Assembly: GCA_963760965.1 (NCBI GenBank)
Contig: CAVXEW010000009.1
Coordinates: 186,001 to 250,000 of the forward strand
Source: Pararhizobium_B sp963760965
GTDB lineage: Bacteria > Pseudomonadota > Alphaproteobacteria > Rhizobiales > Rhizobiaceae
DNA: 64,000 nt
Direction: 5' to 3'
This document shows, in pieces, positions 36,767 to 44,509 of the stretch. The position numbers and the translations under genes are program-made. The notes under the pieces are model-generated. The model was not told the origin of the DNA and did not search any database. It saw only the letters and a list, made by a program, of their open reading frames with translations. Positions within the stretch are counted from its first letter, which is position 1. Each line of letters opens with the position of its first letter.

Positions 36767-37489
36767 ATGACGGAAAGCGCAGCCAACCCTGCTCCCCTCA
36801 TCGCCTTCGACGGCGTCGAGCGGACCTATGGCACGGGCGAGGCCCGCGTTCGTGCCCTCGCCGGTGTCGACCTCGAGATCGACGAAGGCGAGTTCGTCGC
36901 CATCATGGGACCGAGCGGCTCGGGCAAGTCCACGGCGATGAACGTCATCGGCTGCCTCGATACCCCGACGGACGGCCACTACTATTTCCGCGGTATCGAC
37001 GTAGGTGGTCTCGACCGGCGCCAGCGCGCCGTACTGAGGCGCCACTATCTCGGCTTCGTGTTCCAGGGGTTCAACCTGCTCGCGCGCACGACGGCGATCG
37101 AGAACGTCGAACTGCCCCTGATCTACCGCGGCATGCCCTCCGGCGAAAGGCGAACGCTCGCCCTAGACGCACTGGCCAAGGTCGGGCTGACCGGCTGGGA
37201 GCACCACGTGCCGTCGCAGCTCTCCGGCGGGCAGCAGCAGCGCGTCGCCATCGCCCGGGCGATCGTCAGCCGTCCGGCCGTGCTTCTTGCCGACGAGCCC
37301 ACCGGCAATCTCGACACCGCGCGCAGCCGCGAGATCATGGATCTGCTGACGACGCTGAACCGCTCGAACGGAATCACCGTCATCATGGTGACCCACGAAC
37401 CCGACATGGCGGAATACGCCGCGCGGACGATCCGGTTCATCGACGGCCGGGTAGCCTCGGATGGCCTTCGCAAGGAGGCCGCAGAATGA
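36767..37489 (+). CDS. MacB-type ABC exporter ATPase
   Basis: This 240-residue ATPase has Walker A GPSGSGKSTAMNVIGCLD, Q-loop VFQGFNLLARTTAIENVELP, signature LSGGQQQRVAIARAIVSRP, Walker B VLLADEPTGNLD and the His switch MVTHEPDMAEYA. MNVIGCLDTPTDGHYYFRG is typical of MacB ATPase domains. In this organism the ATPase is separate from the permease, unlike fused E. coli MacB. It lies 8 bp after the adaptor and overlaps the permease start by 4 bp (ATGA), so stoichiometric synthesis is likely. Confidence 0.93.
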   Translation: MTESAANPAPLIAFDGVERTYGTGEARVRALAGVDLEIDEGEFVAIMGPSGSGKSTAMNVIGCLDTPTDGHYYFRGIDVGGLDRRQRAVLRRHYLGFVFQGFNLLARTTAIENVELPLIYRGMPSGERRTLALDALAKVGLTGWEHHVPSQLSGGQQQRVAIARAIVSRPAVLLADEPTGNLDTARSREIMDLLTTLNRSNGITVIMVTHEPDMAEYAARTIRFIDGRVASDGLRKEAAE

Positions 37490-38688
37490 TCCGCGAGACA
37501 CTTCGCCTCGCGCTCCAGGCGATCGTCAGGAACGCCCTCAGGTCCTTCCTGACGGTGCTCGGGATCGTCATCGGGGTCGCCGCGGTCATAGCGATGGTGA
37601 CGATCGGCAACGGCACGACGGCCCAGGTCCAGAAGGAACTGTCCTCGCTCGGCACGAACCTGCTCTTCATGCGTCCGGGACAGGGCTTCGGCCCCAGCCA
37701 GACCGAGGCGCGCAAGTTCACGCTGGCGGACGTGGACGCGATCGCCCGGCAGGTCGGCGGCCTCCAGGCGGTGGCGCCGACCACGACGACATCCGTTCGT
37801 GCCGTTTACGGCAACCAGAACTGGAGCACGTCGCTCGTCGGCACGACGGACGACTTCTTCGTCGCCCGCGACTGGGCGCTGACGGCCGGCCGCCGGTTCC
37901 TCGAAAGCGAGATGCGCTCGGGCAAGCCAGTCTGCGTCATCGGCAAGACCGTGCAGGCGGAACTCTTCGGCGCGACCGACCCGATCGGGCAGAGGATGCG
38001 CATCGGGACCACGTCGTGCTCCGTCGTCGGCCTGCTTGCGGAGAAGGGGCAATCCAGCTTCGGCCACGATCAGGACGACACTGTCCTGATGCCCATCCGC
38101 ATCGTCCAGCGGCGCTTTCTCGGAAACACCGATGTCCAGTCGATCTATCTCTCCGCCGCAGACGGCGTCGACACGGCCACCGTGCTGCGCGACGTCACCT
38201 ACCTCATGCGCGAACGGCGCCGGATCGGCGCGAGCGCCAGCGACGACTTCCGCGTCAACGACATGGCGGAGATGGTCGCGACCATGACCAGCACCACCAA
38301 GGTCCTGACCGGTCTCCTCGCAGCCGTTGCCGCGGTCAGCCTGCTCGTCGGCGGCATAGGGATCATGAACATCATGCTGGTCTCCGTCACCGAGCGAACG
38401 CGCGAGATCGGCATCCGCCTCGCCATCGGTGCGGAAGAGAACCAGGTGCTGATGCAGTTCCTGGTCGAGGCTGCGGTTCTGTCGCTCTTCGGCGGCTTCG
38501 TCGGCATCGCGGTGGGCCTGGGCCTCTCAGGGGCGGCTTCTGCGGCGATGGGAATACCCTTCGTCCTCAGCCCCGGCATCGTGGCCCTGGCATTTTCCTT
38601 CTCCGCGGCCATCGGCCTCGCCTTCGGCTTCTTTCCCGCCCGGCGCGCCGCGCATCTCGACCCGATCGAGGCGTTGCGCCACGAGTGA
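37486..38688 (+). CDS. MacB-type ABC exporter permease
   Basis: This 400-residue protein has four membrane helices in the MacB layout: helix 1 at SFLTVLGIVIGVAAVIAMVT, a periplasmic MacB_PCD domain of about 230 residues, then LLAAVAAVSLLVGGIGIMNI and two C-terminal helices. VSVTERTREIGIRLAIGAEE is the conserved loop that couples to the ATPase. AAGGAGG lies before the ATG at 37486. It completes the MacA-ATPase-permease operon. The outer-membrane partner is not in the window. Confidence 0.92.
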   Translation: MIRETLRLALQAIVRNALRSFLTVLGIVIGVAAVIAMVTIGNGTTAQVQKELSSLGTNLLFMRPGQGFGPSQTEARKFTLADVDAIARQVGGLQAVAPTTTTSVRAVYGNQNWSTSLVGTTDDFFVARDWALTAGRRFLESEMRSGKPVCVIGKTVQAELFGATDPIGQRMRIGTTSCSVVGLLAEKGQSSFGHDQDDTVLMPIRIVQRRFLGNTDVQSIYLSAADGVDTATVLRDVTYLMRERRRIGASASDDFRVNDMAEMVATMTSTTKVLTGLLAAVAAVSLLVGGIGIMNIMLVSVTERTREIGIRLAIGAEENQVLMQFLVEAAVLSLFGGFVGIAVGLGLSGAASAAMGIPFVLSPGIVALAFSFSAAIGLAFGFFPARRAAHLDPIEALRHE

Positions 38689-38736
38689 AGAAGCTTCGCC
38701 AGCCGCCGGCCGGCACCGCGCGGCTCCCCGGAGGCG

Positions 38737-39147
38737 CTAGCGCTCTTCGCGGGAATAGCCGAGCAGCGAAAGCCCTTCTGTCAGATGATCGGCAAGCATA
38801 GGATTGCCGCAGAGGTATTCTGCCGTGTGCTCGTTGTGCGCGTCGGCGGCGTCGGCGCGAACTGCCGGCCATTCGTCCGTGCCATGGTCGTCGCGACCCA
38901 TCCACATGAGCGCCACGAGGTCGACCTGCTCGTCGAACGTCAGGGCGGAAATGAACCCCTGGAGATCGGCGAGGAGCGTGTCGGCCGGCGCCTGCGCGAA
39001 CTCTTCGGCTTCTTGCCAGTCCACGTCGGCATCAGTCGCGTCCGGCTCCTCCATGACGTCTTCCTCGGCCGCTTCCATCGCCTGGTCTATGACGTGGCAG
39101 ACTTTTTCCACCGGGATCGACAGGTCGACGGCGGGTTCGTCGGGCAT
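38737..39147 (-). CDS. DUF3775 domain protein
   Basis: This acidic protein of about 136 residues matches DUF3775. The family segments visible are LSIPVEKVCHVIDQAMEA, DLQGFISALTFDEQVDLVALMWMGRGD-like (ALMWMGRDDHG), and the C-terminal TAEYLCGNPMLADHLTEGLSLLG. The function is unknown. The family is common in alphaproteobacteria and looks like a soluble helical protein. ATG 39147 is the start that fits the family; an in-frame ATG at 39168 has a ribosome site only one base away and would add seven residues. It is divergent from prs, with two full-match Fnr-type boxes in the gap. Confidence 0.8.
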   Translation of the reverse strand: MPDEPAVDLSIPVEKVCHVIDQAMEAAEEDVMEEPDATDADVDWQEAEEFAQAPADTLLADLQGFISALTFDEQVDLVALMWMGRDDHGTDEWPAVRADAADAHNEHTAEYLCGNPMLADHLTEGLSLLGYSREER

Positions 39148-39299
39148 GGTTTTTCGCTTCAAGATCATTCTCCCTTGTCATTCTCGAGGTAACGGCGAGT
39201 ACCGCGGAAGCCATCGGCGGGAAGGCCTCCGGCCTACAACGACACTTCCGCACCCTTCGTTTCGCCCGCCAGACACTGCCCTTGCTGCAGCGCCCCGCA

Positions 39300-39313
39300 T
39301 TGACCCCGGTCAA
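39300..39313. promoter_or_regulatory. Fnr/FixK-type box upstream of prs (distal of two)
   Basis: TTGACCCCGGTCAA is a full match. Its centre is 62 bp upstream of the prs ATG and about 160 bp upstream of the DUF3775 start. It is 22 bp centre-to-centre from the next box, about two helical turns. Confidence 0.75.
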
Positions 39314-39321
39314 GGTACCGG

Positions 39322-39335
39322 TTGACGCCGATCAA
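39322..39335. promoter_or_regulatory. Fnr/FixK-type box upstream of prs (proximal of two)
   Basis: TTGACGCCGATCAA is a full match. Its centre is only 40 bp before the prs ATG, so if the distal box activates, this one would lie over the core promoter and could repress or modulate. Confidence 0.75.
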
Positions 39336-39368
39336 AGCCGCCGCTCCGCCCGCGGGCTAGGGAGGAGA

Positions 39369-40346
39369 ATGCGACTGTTCGCCCTCCATGGAACGGAAGA
39401 TTTCGGTATCGCCGTGGCGCAGGCCCTGTGGACGGTGCCCGACCCTCACGAGGAGCGCGGGTTCGAGGACGGCGAGCACAAGGCGCGACCACTCGTCGGT
39501 GTCCGTGGCGAGGACGTGTACATCCTCCACGCACTCGACGGCGGCGCCGGCGCCTCGGCGAACGACAAGCTTTGCCGGTTGCTCTTCTTCATCGCCACCT
39601 GCCGCGACAACGGAGCGCGAAGCGTGACCGCGGTGGTCCCCTACATGGCCTATGCGCGCAAGGACCGGCAGACGAAGGCACGTGATCCGGTGTCCACCCG
39701 TACCGTCGCCCAGCTGTTCGAGGCGGTGGGAACGGACCGCCTGCTGACGCTCGACGTCCACAACGTCGCTGCCTTCCAGAATGCCTTCCGCATTCCCACG
39801 GTTCACCTCGACACAAGGCGGCTCTTCGTGCCGGTGCTCGGGGAAAAGGTCGGCGAACTGCCGGTGGTGGTGGTCTCGCCCGACGGCGGCGGCATCAAGC
39901 GCGCCCAGCTCCTTCGCGAGATCTACGAGCGCGAAACAGGCAACTCTGTCGGCTTCGCCTTCATGGAGAAACGCCGCAGCGGCGGAACCGTCAGCGGGGA
40001 GCTGTTCGCCGGCGACGTGGCGGGAAAGGCTGCGGTCGTCGTCGACGACATGATCGCGAGCGGGGGAACAATGATCAGGGCCGCCGAGGCCTGCCGGTCG
40101 CATGGCGCGGCGAAGGTCTGGGCCGTCGCGACGCACGGTCTCTTCGCCGGAGCCGAGGAGCTCCTGTCAGGCCCGTCCTTCGACGGGATCCTCGTCACCG
40201 ACAGCGTCGCCGCCGCCACGCGCACGAAGGCCGCCGGGTCCGTTCCTCCACTGACGGTCGTTTCGGCCGCGCCGCTCGTCGCGGAGGCGATCAGGCTCCT
40301 CGACGGGAACGGGTCGATTTCGGATCTTCTCGGCATGGAAGGCTGA
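39369..40346 (+). CDS. prs: ribose-phosphate pyrophosphokinase (PRPP synthetase), divergent paralogue
   Basis: PRPP synthetase transfers pyrophosphate from ATP to ribose 5-phosphate. The 325-residue protein has the N-terminal half with PYMAYARKDRQTKARDPVSTRTVA, the flexible loop and ribose-binding region, and LTLDVHNVAAFQNAF in place of the usual LDLHxxQIQGFF. The C-terminal PRPP loop is VVVDDMIASGGTMIRAAEAC. The divergence suggests a specialised paralogue rather than the housekeeping enzyme. GGAGGA precedes the ATG. Two Fnr-type boxes lie in the 220-bp gap to the divergent DUF3775 gene. Its last 56 bp overlap the 3' end of the opposite-strand kinase-like gene. In other bacteria such prs genes occur with phosphoketolase/AMP phosphorylase sets; none is visible here. 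Confidence 0.88.
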   Translation: MRLFALHGTEDFGIAVAQALWTVPDPHEERGFEDGEHKARPLVGVRGEDVYILHALDGGAGASANDKLCRLLFFIATCRDNGARSVTAVVPYMAYARKDRQTKARDPVSTRTVAQLFEAVGTDRLLTLDVHNVAAFQNAFRIPTVHLDTRRLFVPVLGEKVGELPVVVVSPDGGGIKRAQLLREIYERETGNSVGFAFMEKRRSGGTVSGELFAGDVAGKAAVVVDDMIASGGTMIRAAEACRSHGAAKVWAVATHGLFAGAEELLSGPSFDGILVTDSVAAATRTKAAGSVPPLTVVSAAPLVAEAIRLLDGNGSISDLLGMEG

Positions 40347-41334
40347 AGCTTTCGCCGCGGGCGATCGTAAGCCACGCGAGTGCCAGCGGCTGCCATTTAT
40401 CCGGCAGGCGGACTTTCGGCTCCAGCAGGTGCGACATGCAAAGCCGGGCGCGCAGGAGGCAGCGGAACAGCGTATAGAAGCCGAACAGCTCGGGCGAAGG
40501 CGGATGCCCGATCCGTTCGCGCAGCGCGCCCAGGAGCAGCCCCCTCACCCAGCCTGCTCCGAGCGCCTGGCACTCCAGCCCGAGGTAGTTCACCTCGTCA
40601 TAAGGGTCGAGAATACGCATGGGCCGGCTGAACTCGAGGCAGTCGATGACAAGGGGTTCCCCGTCGAGACAAACGTGCTCCGGCCGCATGTCGCCGTGGC
40701 CCTCGACGATGATGCCGCGGTCGATCCGTTCTTCCACCATTGCCCGGCAGCCATCGAAGATGTGGTCGAAGCTCTCGACCAGCGGCAACGCGGCAGCGCG
40801 CACCTCGTGTCCGCATCCGAGCAGGATGTCGCGGTTGACGGCATGTTCCTCCTGCAGATGCCGTATGTACGCCCGCCCCCCGGCGATTTCGGGAGTGGCC
40901 TGTGCGTAGAAGTTCGCAAGGTGCCGGCCAAGCTTCCTGACTTGCGCCGGAACGAGCGTCCCGGCCGCTATGCGGGCATCCATCATCTCGTCGGCCTGCA
41001 GCCGCGTCATCTCGACGAGCCAGTCGATCGCCCGTCCTTGCCCCCCGATCTCCAGCCGGCCGTCGTCGCCCCGGCACAGCGGCACCACCGCGCGATAGAC
41101 TTCGTCAGCGAGCCTGCGGTTGAGCGACAGCTCGTCCAGGCACGCCCGCCGGCGCTTCTCGACGCTGCTGAAGTCGAGATAGGAATAGCGAACCGGCTTC
41201 TTCAGCTTGTAGACGAGACTGTCTGTCAGGAAGACCCAGGACATGTGGGTCTCGACGCAATCGACGGCCTGCGTCGCACCGCCATAGGCGGCGGGATCGC
41301 CGAGGAAGCGCAGCTTTTCCGCCAGCGTCACCAT
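40291..41334 (-). CDS. aminoglycoside phosphotransferase-like kinase (COG2187 type)
   Basis: This 347-residue protein resembles the COG2187 family, a protein-kinase-like/APH fold of unknown substrate. The N-terminal signature VETHMSWVFLTDSLVYKLKK supplies the ATP-anchoring Lys in YKLKKPVRYSYLDFSSVEKR. The catalytic loop is VEGHGDMRPEHVCLDGEPLV (HGD), and the metal-binding CLEFSRPMRILDPYDEVNYL follows. Larger relatives carry an added AAA_33 P-loop kinase domain, which is absent here. AAGGGGGCGGTC precedes the ATG. The 3' end overlaps prs by 56 bp on the other strand, an unusually long convergent overlap. It sits 59 bp downstream of the USP gene in the same direction. Confidence 0.8.
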   Translation of the reverse strand: MVTLAEKLRFLGDPAAYGGATQAVDCVETHMSWVFLTDSLVYKLKKPVRYSYLDFSSVEKRRRACLDELSLNRRLADEVYRAVVPLCRGDDGRLEIGGQGRAIDWLVEMTRLQADEMMDARIAAGTLVPAQVRKLGRHLANFYAQATPEIAGGRAYIRHLQEEHAVNRDILLGCGHEVRAAALPLVESFDHIFDGCRAMVEERIDRGIIVEGHGDMRPEHVCLDGEPLVIDCLEFSRPMRILDPYDEVNYLGLECQALGAGWVRGLLLGALRERIGHPPSPELFGFYTLFRCLLRARLCMSHLLEPKVRLPDKWQPLALAWLTIARGESFSLPCREDPKSTRSRRGA

Positions 41335-41393
41335 GACCGCCCCCTTACCGGCGACGCCTGCTGACGCCGCATCGACGGCATGATCCGGGCAGC

Positions 41394-42221
41394 TCAGTTC
41401 GACAGGAAGCGGTTGAAGCGGCCGTCGCGCAGCAGCGATCGCGTCACTCCTCCGAAGGCCCATTCGCGCAGGCGGCTGTGACCGTACGCACCGGCGACGA
41501 TAAGGTCGGCGCCAATGTTCTCGGCGAGGAGCGCCAGCGTATCGATGTCGTTCGCGCGTTCATGGCCCACGACTTCCAGCCGCGCCTTGACGCCGTGGCG
41601 CATCAGGTACCTGACCACGTCGGCGAGACCGGAACGGGCGGCCGAGCGCTCGTGATCCTCCATCGTCGCGACCAGGACTTCCTCCGCGCGCACCAGGAAC
41701 GGCATGGCGTCCGCGACCGCCCGCCGGGCCTCGCGCGTGTCCTTCCAGGCAACCAGAATGCGCTTCGCTTCGAGCGCCTCGCCCTTTTCGGACATGACCA
41801 GGACCGGGCGCCCCGCCGCCAGGATCAACTCGCCCAGATCGACTGACTGATAGCTGTCTCCCGCGAAGCCGGGGTCGGGCTGAGCGGCCACGATCAGGTC
41901 AGCCGCCCGGGCATTGCTGACGAGGCAGGCGGTCGGCCGCGCGAAGAAGGAGCGCCATGTCGCCTGCTCGCTCCCGGCCATTCTTGCCTCGAAGGCCTCC
42001 TGGAGCCGGTCGAAACTGCGCTGCAGGTCATCGCTCATTTGCTGCAGCATCTCTCCGTCGACGACGGCAGCCTCTGCGGCGGGAATGATCGGCTGGACGT
42101 CGGCCGCCGAGAAGCCGATCAGGTCGGCATCGAAGCGACGTGCCAGGTCGGCAGCAAATCCGAGACGCGGTTCCGGAGCGCCCCTGGCTTCGAATTGCAC
42201 CATTATCGTGTTGTAGATCAC
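41394..42221 (-). CDS. universal stress protein, two-domain type
   Basis: This 275-residue protein has a degenerate N-terminal USP-like domain (residues about 1-150) and a conserved C-terminal UspA domain. The C-terminal one begins KRILVAWKDTREARRAVADA and ends with the nucleotide-binding pattern LIVAGAYGHSRLREWAFGGVTRSLL (G-x2-G-x9-G). The GTG at 42221 has GAGGAGG about 7 bases upstream. A full-match Fnr-type box is centred 72 bp upstream, overlapping the stop of the preceding flavodoxin gene. Two-domain USPs are typical low-oxygen-induced proteins in rhizobia. The kinase-like gene follows and may be co-transcribed. Confidence 0.88.
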   Translation of the reverse strand: MIYNTIMVQFEARGAPEPRLGFAADLARRFDADLIGFSAADVQPIIPAAEAAVVDGEMLQQMSDDLQRSFDRLQEAFEARMAGSEQATWRSFFARPTACLVSNARAADLIVAAQPDPGFAGDSYQSVDLGELILAAGRPVLVMSEKGEALEAKRILVAWKDTREARRAVADAMPFLVRAEEVLVATMEDHERSAARSGLADVVRYLMRHGVKARLEVVGHERANDIDTLALLAENIGADLIVAGAYGHSRLREWAFGGVTRSLLRDGRFNRFLSN

Positions 42222-42286
42222 CGGCGTCCCTCCTCGAGGCAATTCGAGACATTCGGCAAGAATGGAGCGTTTCGCCGACCGGCACG

Positions 42287-42300
42287 TTGACCGGGATCAA
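42287..42300. promoter_or_regulatory. Fnr/FixK-type box upstream of two-domain usp
   Basis: TTGACCGGGATCAA is a full match, centred 72 bp upstream of the GTG at 42221. Its right half contains the TGA stop codon (minus strand) of the flavodoxin gene, so the site is embedded in the gene end. Confidence 0.75.
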
Positions 42301-42824
42301 TCCGGAACGGCTCGCAGCGCCGGTCGCTTGCGGGAGGCGCCTTCAAGTCTCGCGAGCCTCAGGCTTTCCACGAATCCGGCGACCTTTCCGCCGAGGGCAT
42401 TCGATCGGGCCTCGCGCTGCAGGACGACGAGCGTCGCCAGCGGCGACTTGCCCGTCAGCGCCCCGAGCCTGGCGAAGACCTTGTCGCTGCCGCTGCCGCC
42501 CTGCGTGCAGAAAAAGGCCACGTCCCTGAAGCGCCCCTGGTTGCGGGCGACGTAGCTGCGCACGGGCGACGACATGTTGCCGGCCCACACCGGAGTCCCG
42601 ACAATCACCAGATCGTACCGGAACGGATCGCGGGAAGTCTGTCCGATCTCCACGACCTCCTCGCGCAGCGCCTCCTTCCCCGAACGGAAATAGCCGAAGA
42701 GGCCGCGGCGGCTGCGAAGCTCGTGGATCTCCTCGGTGTCGCAACCGGTCTGGCGCGCGATCTCCTCGGCCACCTTCCTCGTATGGCCGGTCCGCGAGAA
42801 GTAGACGATCAGCGTATCGCTCAT
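42297..42824 (-). CDS. flavodoxin-like protein
   Basis: This 175-residue protein has a flavodoxin fold: LIVYFSRTGHTRKVAEEIAR is the FMN-phosphate loop (TGHT), followed by DLVIVGTPVWAGNMSSPVRS (the 50s-loop Trp) and DVAFFCTQGGSGSDKVFARL (the 90s loop). It resembles the menaquinone-dependent HemG/flavodoxin-like group more than classical electron-carrier flavodoxins. That is a family-level impression. The ATG at 42824 lies 89 bp downstream of an unknown-protein gene in the same direction. Redox support of low-oxygen metabolism is plausible, but no partner reductase is adjacent. Confidence 0.83.
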   Translation of the reverse strand: MSDTLIVYFSRTGHTRKVAEEIARQTGCDTEEIHELRSRRGLFGYFRSGKEALREEVVEIGQTSRDPFRYDLVIVGTPVWAGNMSSPVRSYVARNQGRFRDVAFFCTQGGSGSDKVFARLGALTGKSPLATLVVLQREARSNALGGKVAGFVESLRLARLEGASRKRPALRAVPD

Positions 42825-42913
42825 TCCGCCATCCTTTCACCGCAGTCGCTCCGCCGGTCTTCCGATCGCCGTTTCGTTCGCCATGCGCCGGCGCGGGGGC
42901 TTCCGGCCGCAAC

Positions 42914-43465
42914 CTATCCGGCCATGCCCTGGCCGTTGCCGGGATGCACTTGGGAAGGCTTCACCCGGGGCCCGTCCGCGGCACTTGCCAGCTCGGTGCC
43001 GACGACTTCCCGCCAGACTGCGAGAATGCTGCGCTGGGTCGCTGCGGCGATCAGGCAGTAACCACGCTCGTCGAGGGCATAGAGCGTGGCTTTCGGGTCG
43101 TGGCGCACCAGCCGGAGGGCCCCGTTTATTGCATCGAGACAGGCTTCGAGCTGTTCCGGGCTCTGCAACCGCGCGTGCCGGGCAATGTCGGGCAGTCGAT
43201 AGGCCTCTATATCCGCACGTCCGATGCTCTCGCCTTCCCGCCCGAGTTCGAAGAACACGTTGACGACGGGAAGCATGCCGCGGATGGAGGCGAAGATGGC
43301 CGCTGCCTGGTCCGTCGTCACGGCGACCAGATGGTCCGGATCGGACCCGAAATCGGCGGGCGCGCCCATCAGGCCGAGCGACCGGGCGATCTCGTGCTCG
43401 AGCCACTTGCGCACTTCCGGCGGCGCGGACCGGACCTGTTCGGGGCTCAACGTGATGCCGACCAT
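42914..43465 (-). CDS. conserved-looking hypothetical protein of unknown function
   Basis: I do not recognise this 183-residue soluble protein. It begins MVGITLSPEQVRSAPPEVRK, then RSLGLMGAPADFG, a central DQAAAIFASIRGMLPVVNVF, and a C-terminal half GALRLVRHDPKATLYALDER with GYCLIAAATQRSILAVWREV. There is no signal peptide or membrane segment. AGGAG lies 8 bases before the ATG at 43465. Codon usage matches its neighbours. It precedes flavodoxin and usp on the same strand. Upstream is a 272-bp gap with one full and one half Fnr-type palindrome, so it may be a low-oxygen protein. Confidence 0.7.
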   Translation of the reverse strand: MVGITLSPEQVRSAPPEVRKWLEHEIARSLGLMGAPADFGSDPDHLVAVTTDQAAAIFASIRGMLPVVNVFFELGREGESIGRADIEAYRLPDIARHARLQSPEQLEACLDAINGALRLVRHDPKATLYALDERGYCLIAAATQRSILAVWREVVGTELASAADGPRVKPSQVHPGNGQGMAG

Positions 43466-43644
43466 GATTCTGCTCCTGGCTGGGAAAACTGCAATATGAC
43501 GGGACCGGAAACAGGGCGACGCCATTCGGCGTCAGGAGACCGATGCGGCTGCCGGCGACCCGTCAGGCCTTGCCGCGTCGGCAATAGAAGAACTGCGGAG
43601 CCGCCCGGACCCGAGGGGCAAAAGGGCCGGAACGAACTCCGCAG

Positions 43645-43658
43645 TTGATCCCAATCGG
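43645..43658. promoter_or_regulatory. degenerate Fnr/FixK-like half-palindrome
   Basis: TTGATCCCAATCGG has a perfect left half, and the right half ATCGG replaces ATCAA. It is centred 186 bp upstream of the unknown protein at 42914-43465. Weak. Confidence 0.3.
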
Positions 43659-43696
43659 GACAGCGAACACTCTTCCAGCTTCTCCCCCGCAGGACA

Positions 43697-43710
43697 TTGA
43701 CGCAGGTCAA
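43697..43710. promoter_or_regulatory. Fnr/FixK-type box downstream of DUF2267, upstream of the unknown gene
   Basis: TTGACGCAGGTCAA is a full match in the 272-bp gap. It is 28 bp past the DUF2267 stop and 238 bp before the start of the unknown protein, implying a long leader or an undetected small gene or RNA. Confidence 0.65.
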
Positions 43711-43737
43711 GAAGCAGCGGCATTGCGGGCTGCCCGG

Positions 43738-44166
43738 CTAACCCCAGAGTTCGCGGATCGAATGCCGCATGGCCTGCTTGACCTGTTCGACCTCGCCCTT
43801 CGATACGTGCGCCTCGATCAGCTCGAAGACGGTCTTCAGCGCCGCTTCGGTGTCGATGAGGTAGTCGTCGCGGAAGGCGGCCACGATCCGGTCGAGCATT
43901 TCCTCCTTGCCGCGCGGATAGGCAGGCATTTTCGAAGGCGCGAAGCCGTCATAGTAGATCCCGCGGATCAGGACGGGCAGTTGGGCCCCGAGGTCGGCTG
44001 CCTGCTCCACGGTCATCCAGTCGCGCACCGCATGCAGCCCGACACGCAACAGATGATAGCTGCGGCGATGGTCGTGCCCCCAGTTCATGCGCCTGTCGAT
44101 CTCGTTCAACCACTCCGCGACGACCTGAGGTGCGTGGTCTATGCTGGAAATTCCGGTCGTGGACAT
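43738..44166 (-). CDS. DUF2267 domain protein
   Basis: This 142-residue protein matches DUF2267, a helical family of unknown function often linked to stress genes in rhizobia. Visible family features are AEWLNEIDRRMNWGHDHRRS, YHLLRVGLHAVRDWMTVEQAA, LGAQLPVLIRGIYYDGF and the C-terminal VFELIEAHVSKGEVEQVKQAM. No signal peptide or helix long enough for a membrane. A full-match Fnr-type box is centred 64 bp upstream of the ATG. It follows the ACP gene in the same direction with a 100-bp gap. It is not obviously part of the acs operon because it has its own site. Confidence 0.86.
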   Translation of the reverse strand: MSTTGISSIDHAPQVVAEWLNEIDRRMNWGHDHRRSYHLLRVGLHAVRDWMTVEQAADLGAQLPVLIRGIYYDGFAPSKMPAYPRGKEEMLDRIVAAFRDDYLIDTEAALKTVFELIEAHVSKGEVEQVKQAMRHSIRELWG

Positions 44167-44223
44167 GCGATCCCTCCATGACGATTGTACCCGCCAGCCT
44201 GAGCCCGCCGGCCGGCGCGGTCG

Positions 44224-44237
44224 TTGATCCGCGTCAA
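44224..44237. promoter_or_regulatory. Fnr/FixK-type box upstream of DUF2267 gene
   Basis: TTGATCCGCGTCAA is a full match. Its centre is about 64 bp upstream of the ATG at 44166, predicting a start near 44189 and a 23-base leader. It lies 30 bp downstream of the ACP stop. Confidence 0.77.
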
Positions 44238-44266
44238 GATCCCGTTGCGCTTCGCCCGACCAGGCA

Positions 44267-44509
44267 TCATGCCTTCTCCCCGAGATAGGCGAGCAGGCTG
44301 GCGTAGGTCGACATTCGCGGGTAGTCCGCTTCCGGCATCTCGAGGTCCAGGCGCTGCCCGAGAGCCGTCACGAGATTCAGGAAGTCCATCGAGTCGATGT
44401 CGAATTCCTCGCGCAGGTCGGCTTTGGGGTCCACCAGAGCGATGTCCACCTCAGGGGCGATCTGCCGCAGTTCCTCGCGCAGCACCGCTTCGACGTCTTC
44501 GTCCGTCAT
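44267..44509 (-). CDS. acyl carrier protein, dedicated copy
   Basis: This 80-residue acidic ACP carries the phosphopantetheine attachment motif EEFDIDSMDFLNLVTALGQ, with Ser40 the expected modification site. Helices flank it (EDVEAVLREELRQIAPE and STYASLLAYLGEK). The sequence is diverged from housekeeping AcpP (DSL replaced by DSM), which suggests a specialised carrier. It is the last gene of the acs-E1-E2-ACP operon, overlapping the E2 stop by ATGA. Which acyl group it carries, and which 4'-phosphopantetheinyl transferase or ligase loads it, is not evident. No ketosynthase or acyltransferase gene is nearby. Confidence 0.88.
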   Translation of the reverse strand: MTDEDVEAVLREELRQIAPEVDIALVDPKADLREEFDIDSMDFLNLVTALGQRLDLEMPEADYPRMSTYASLLAYLGEKA

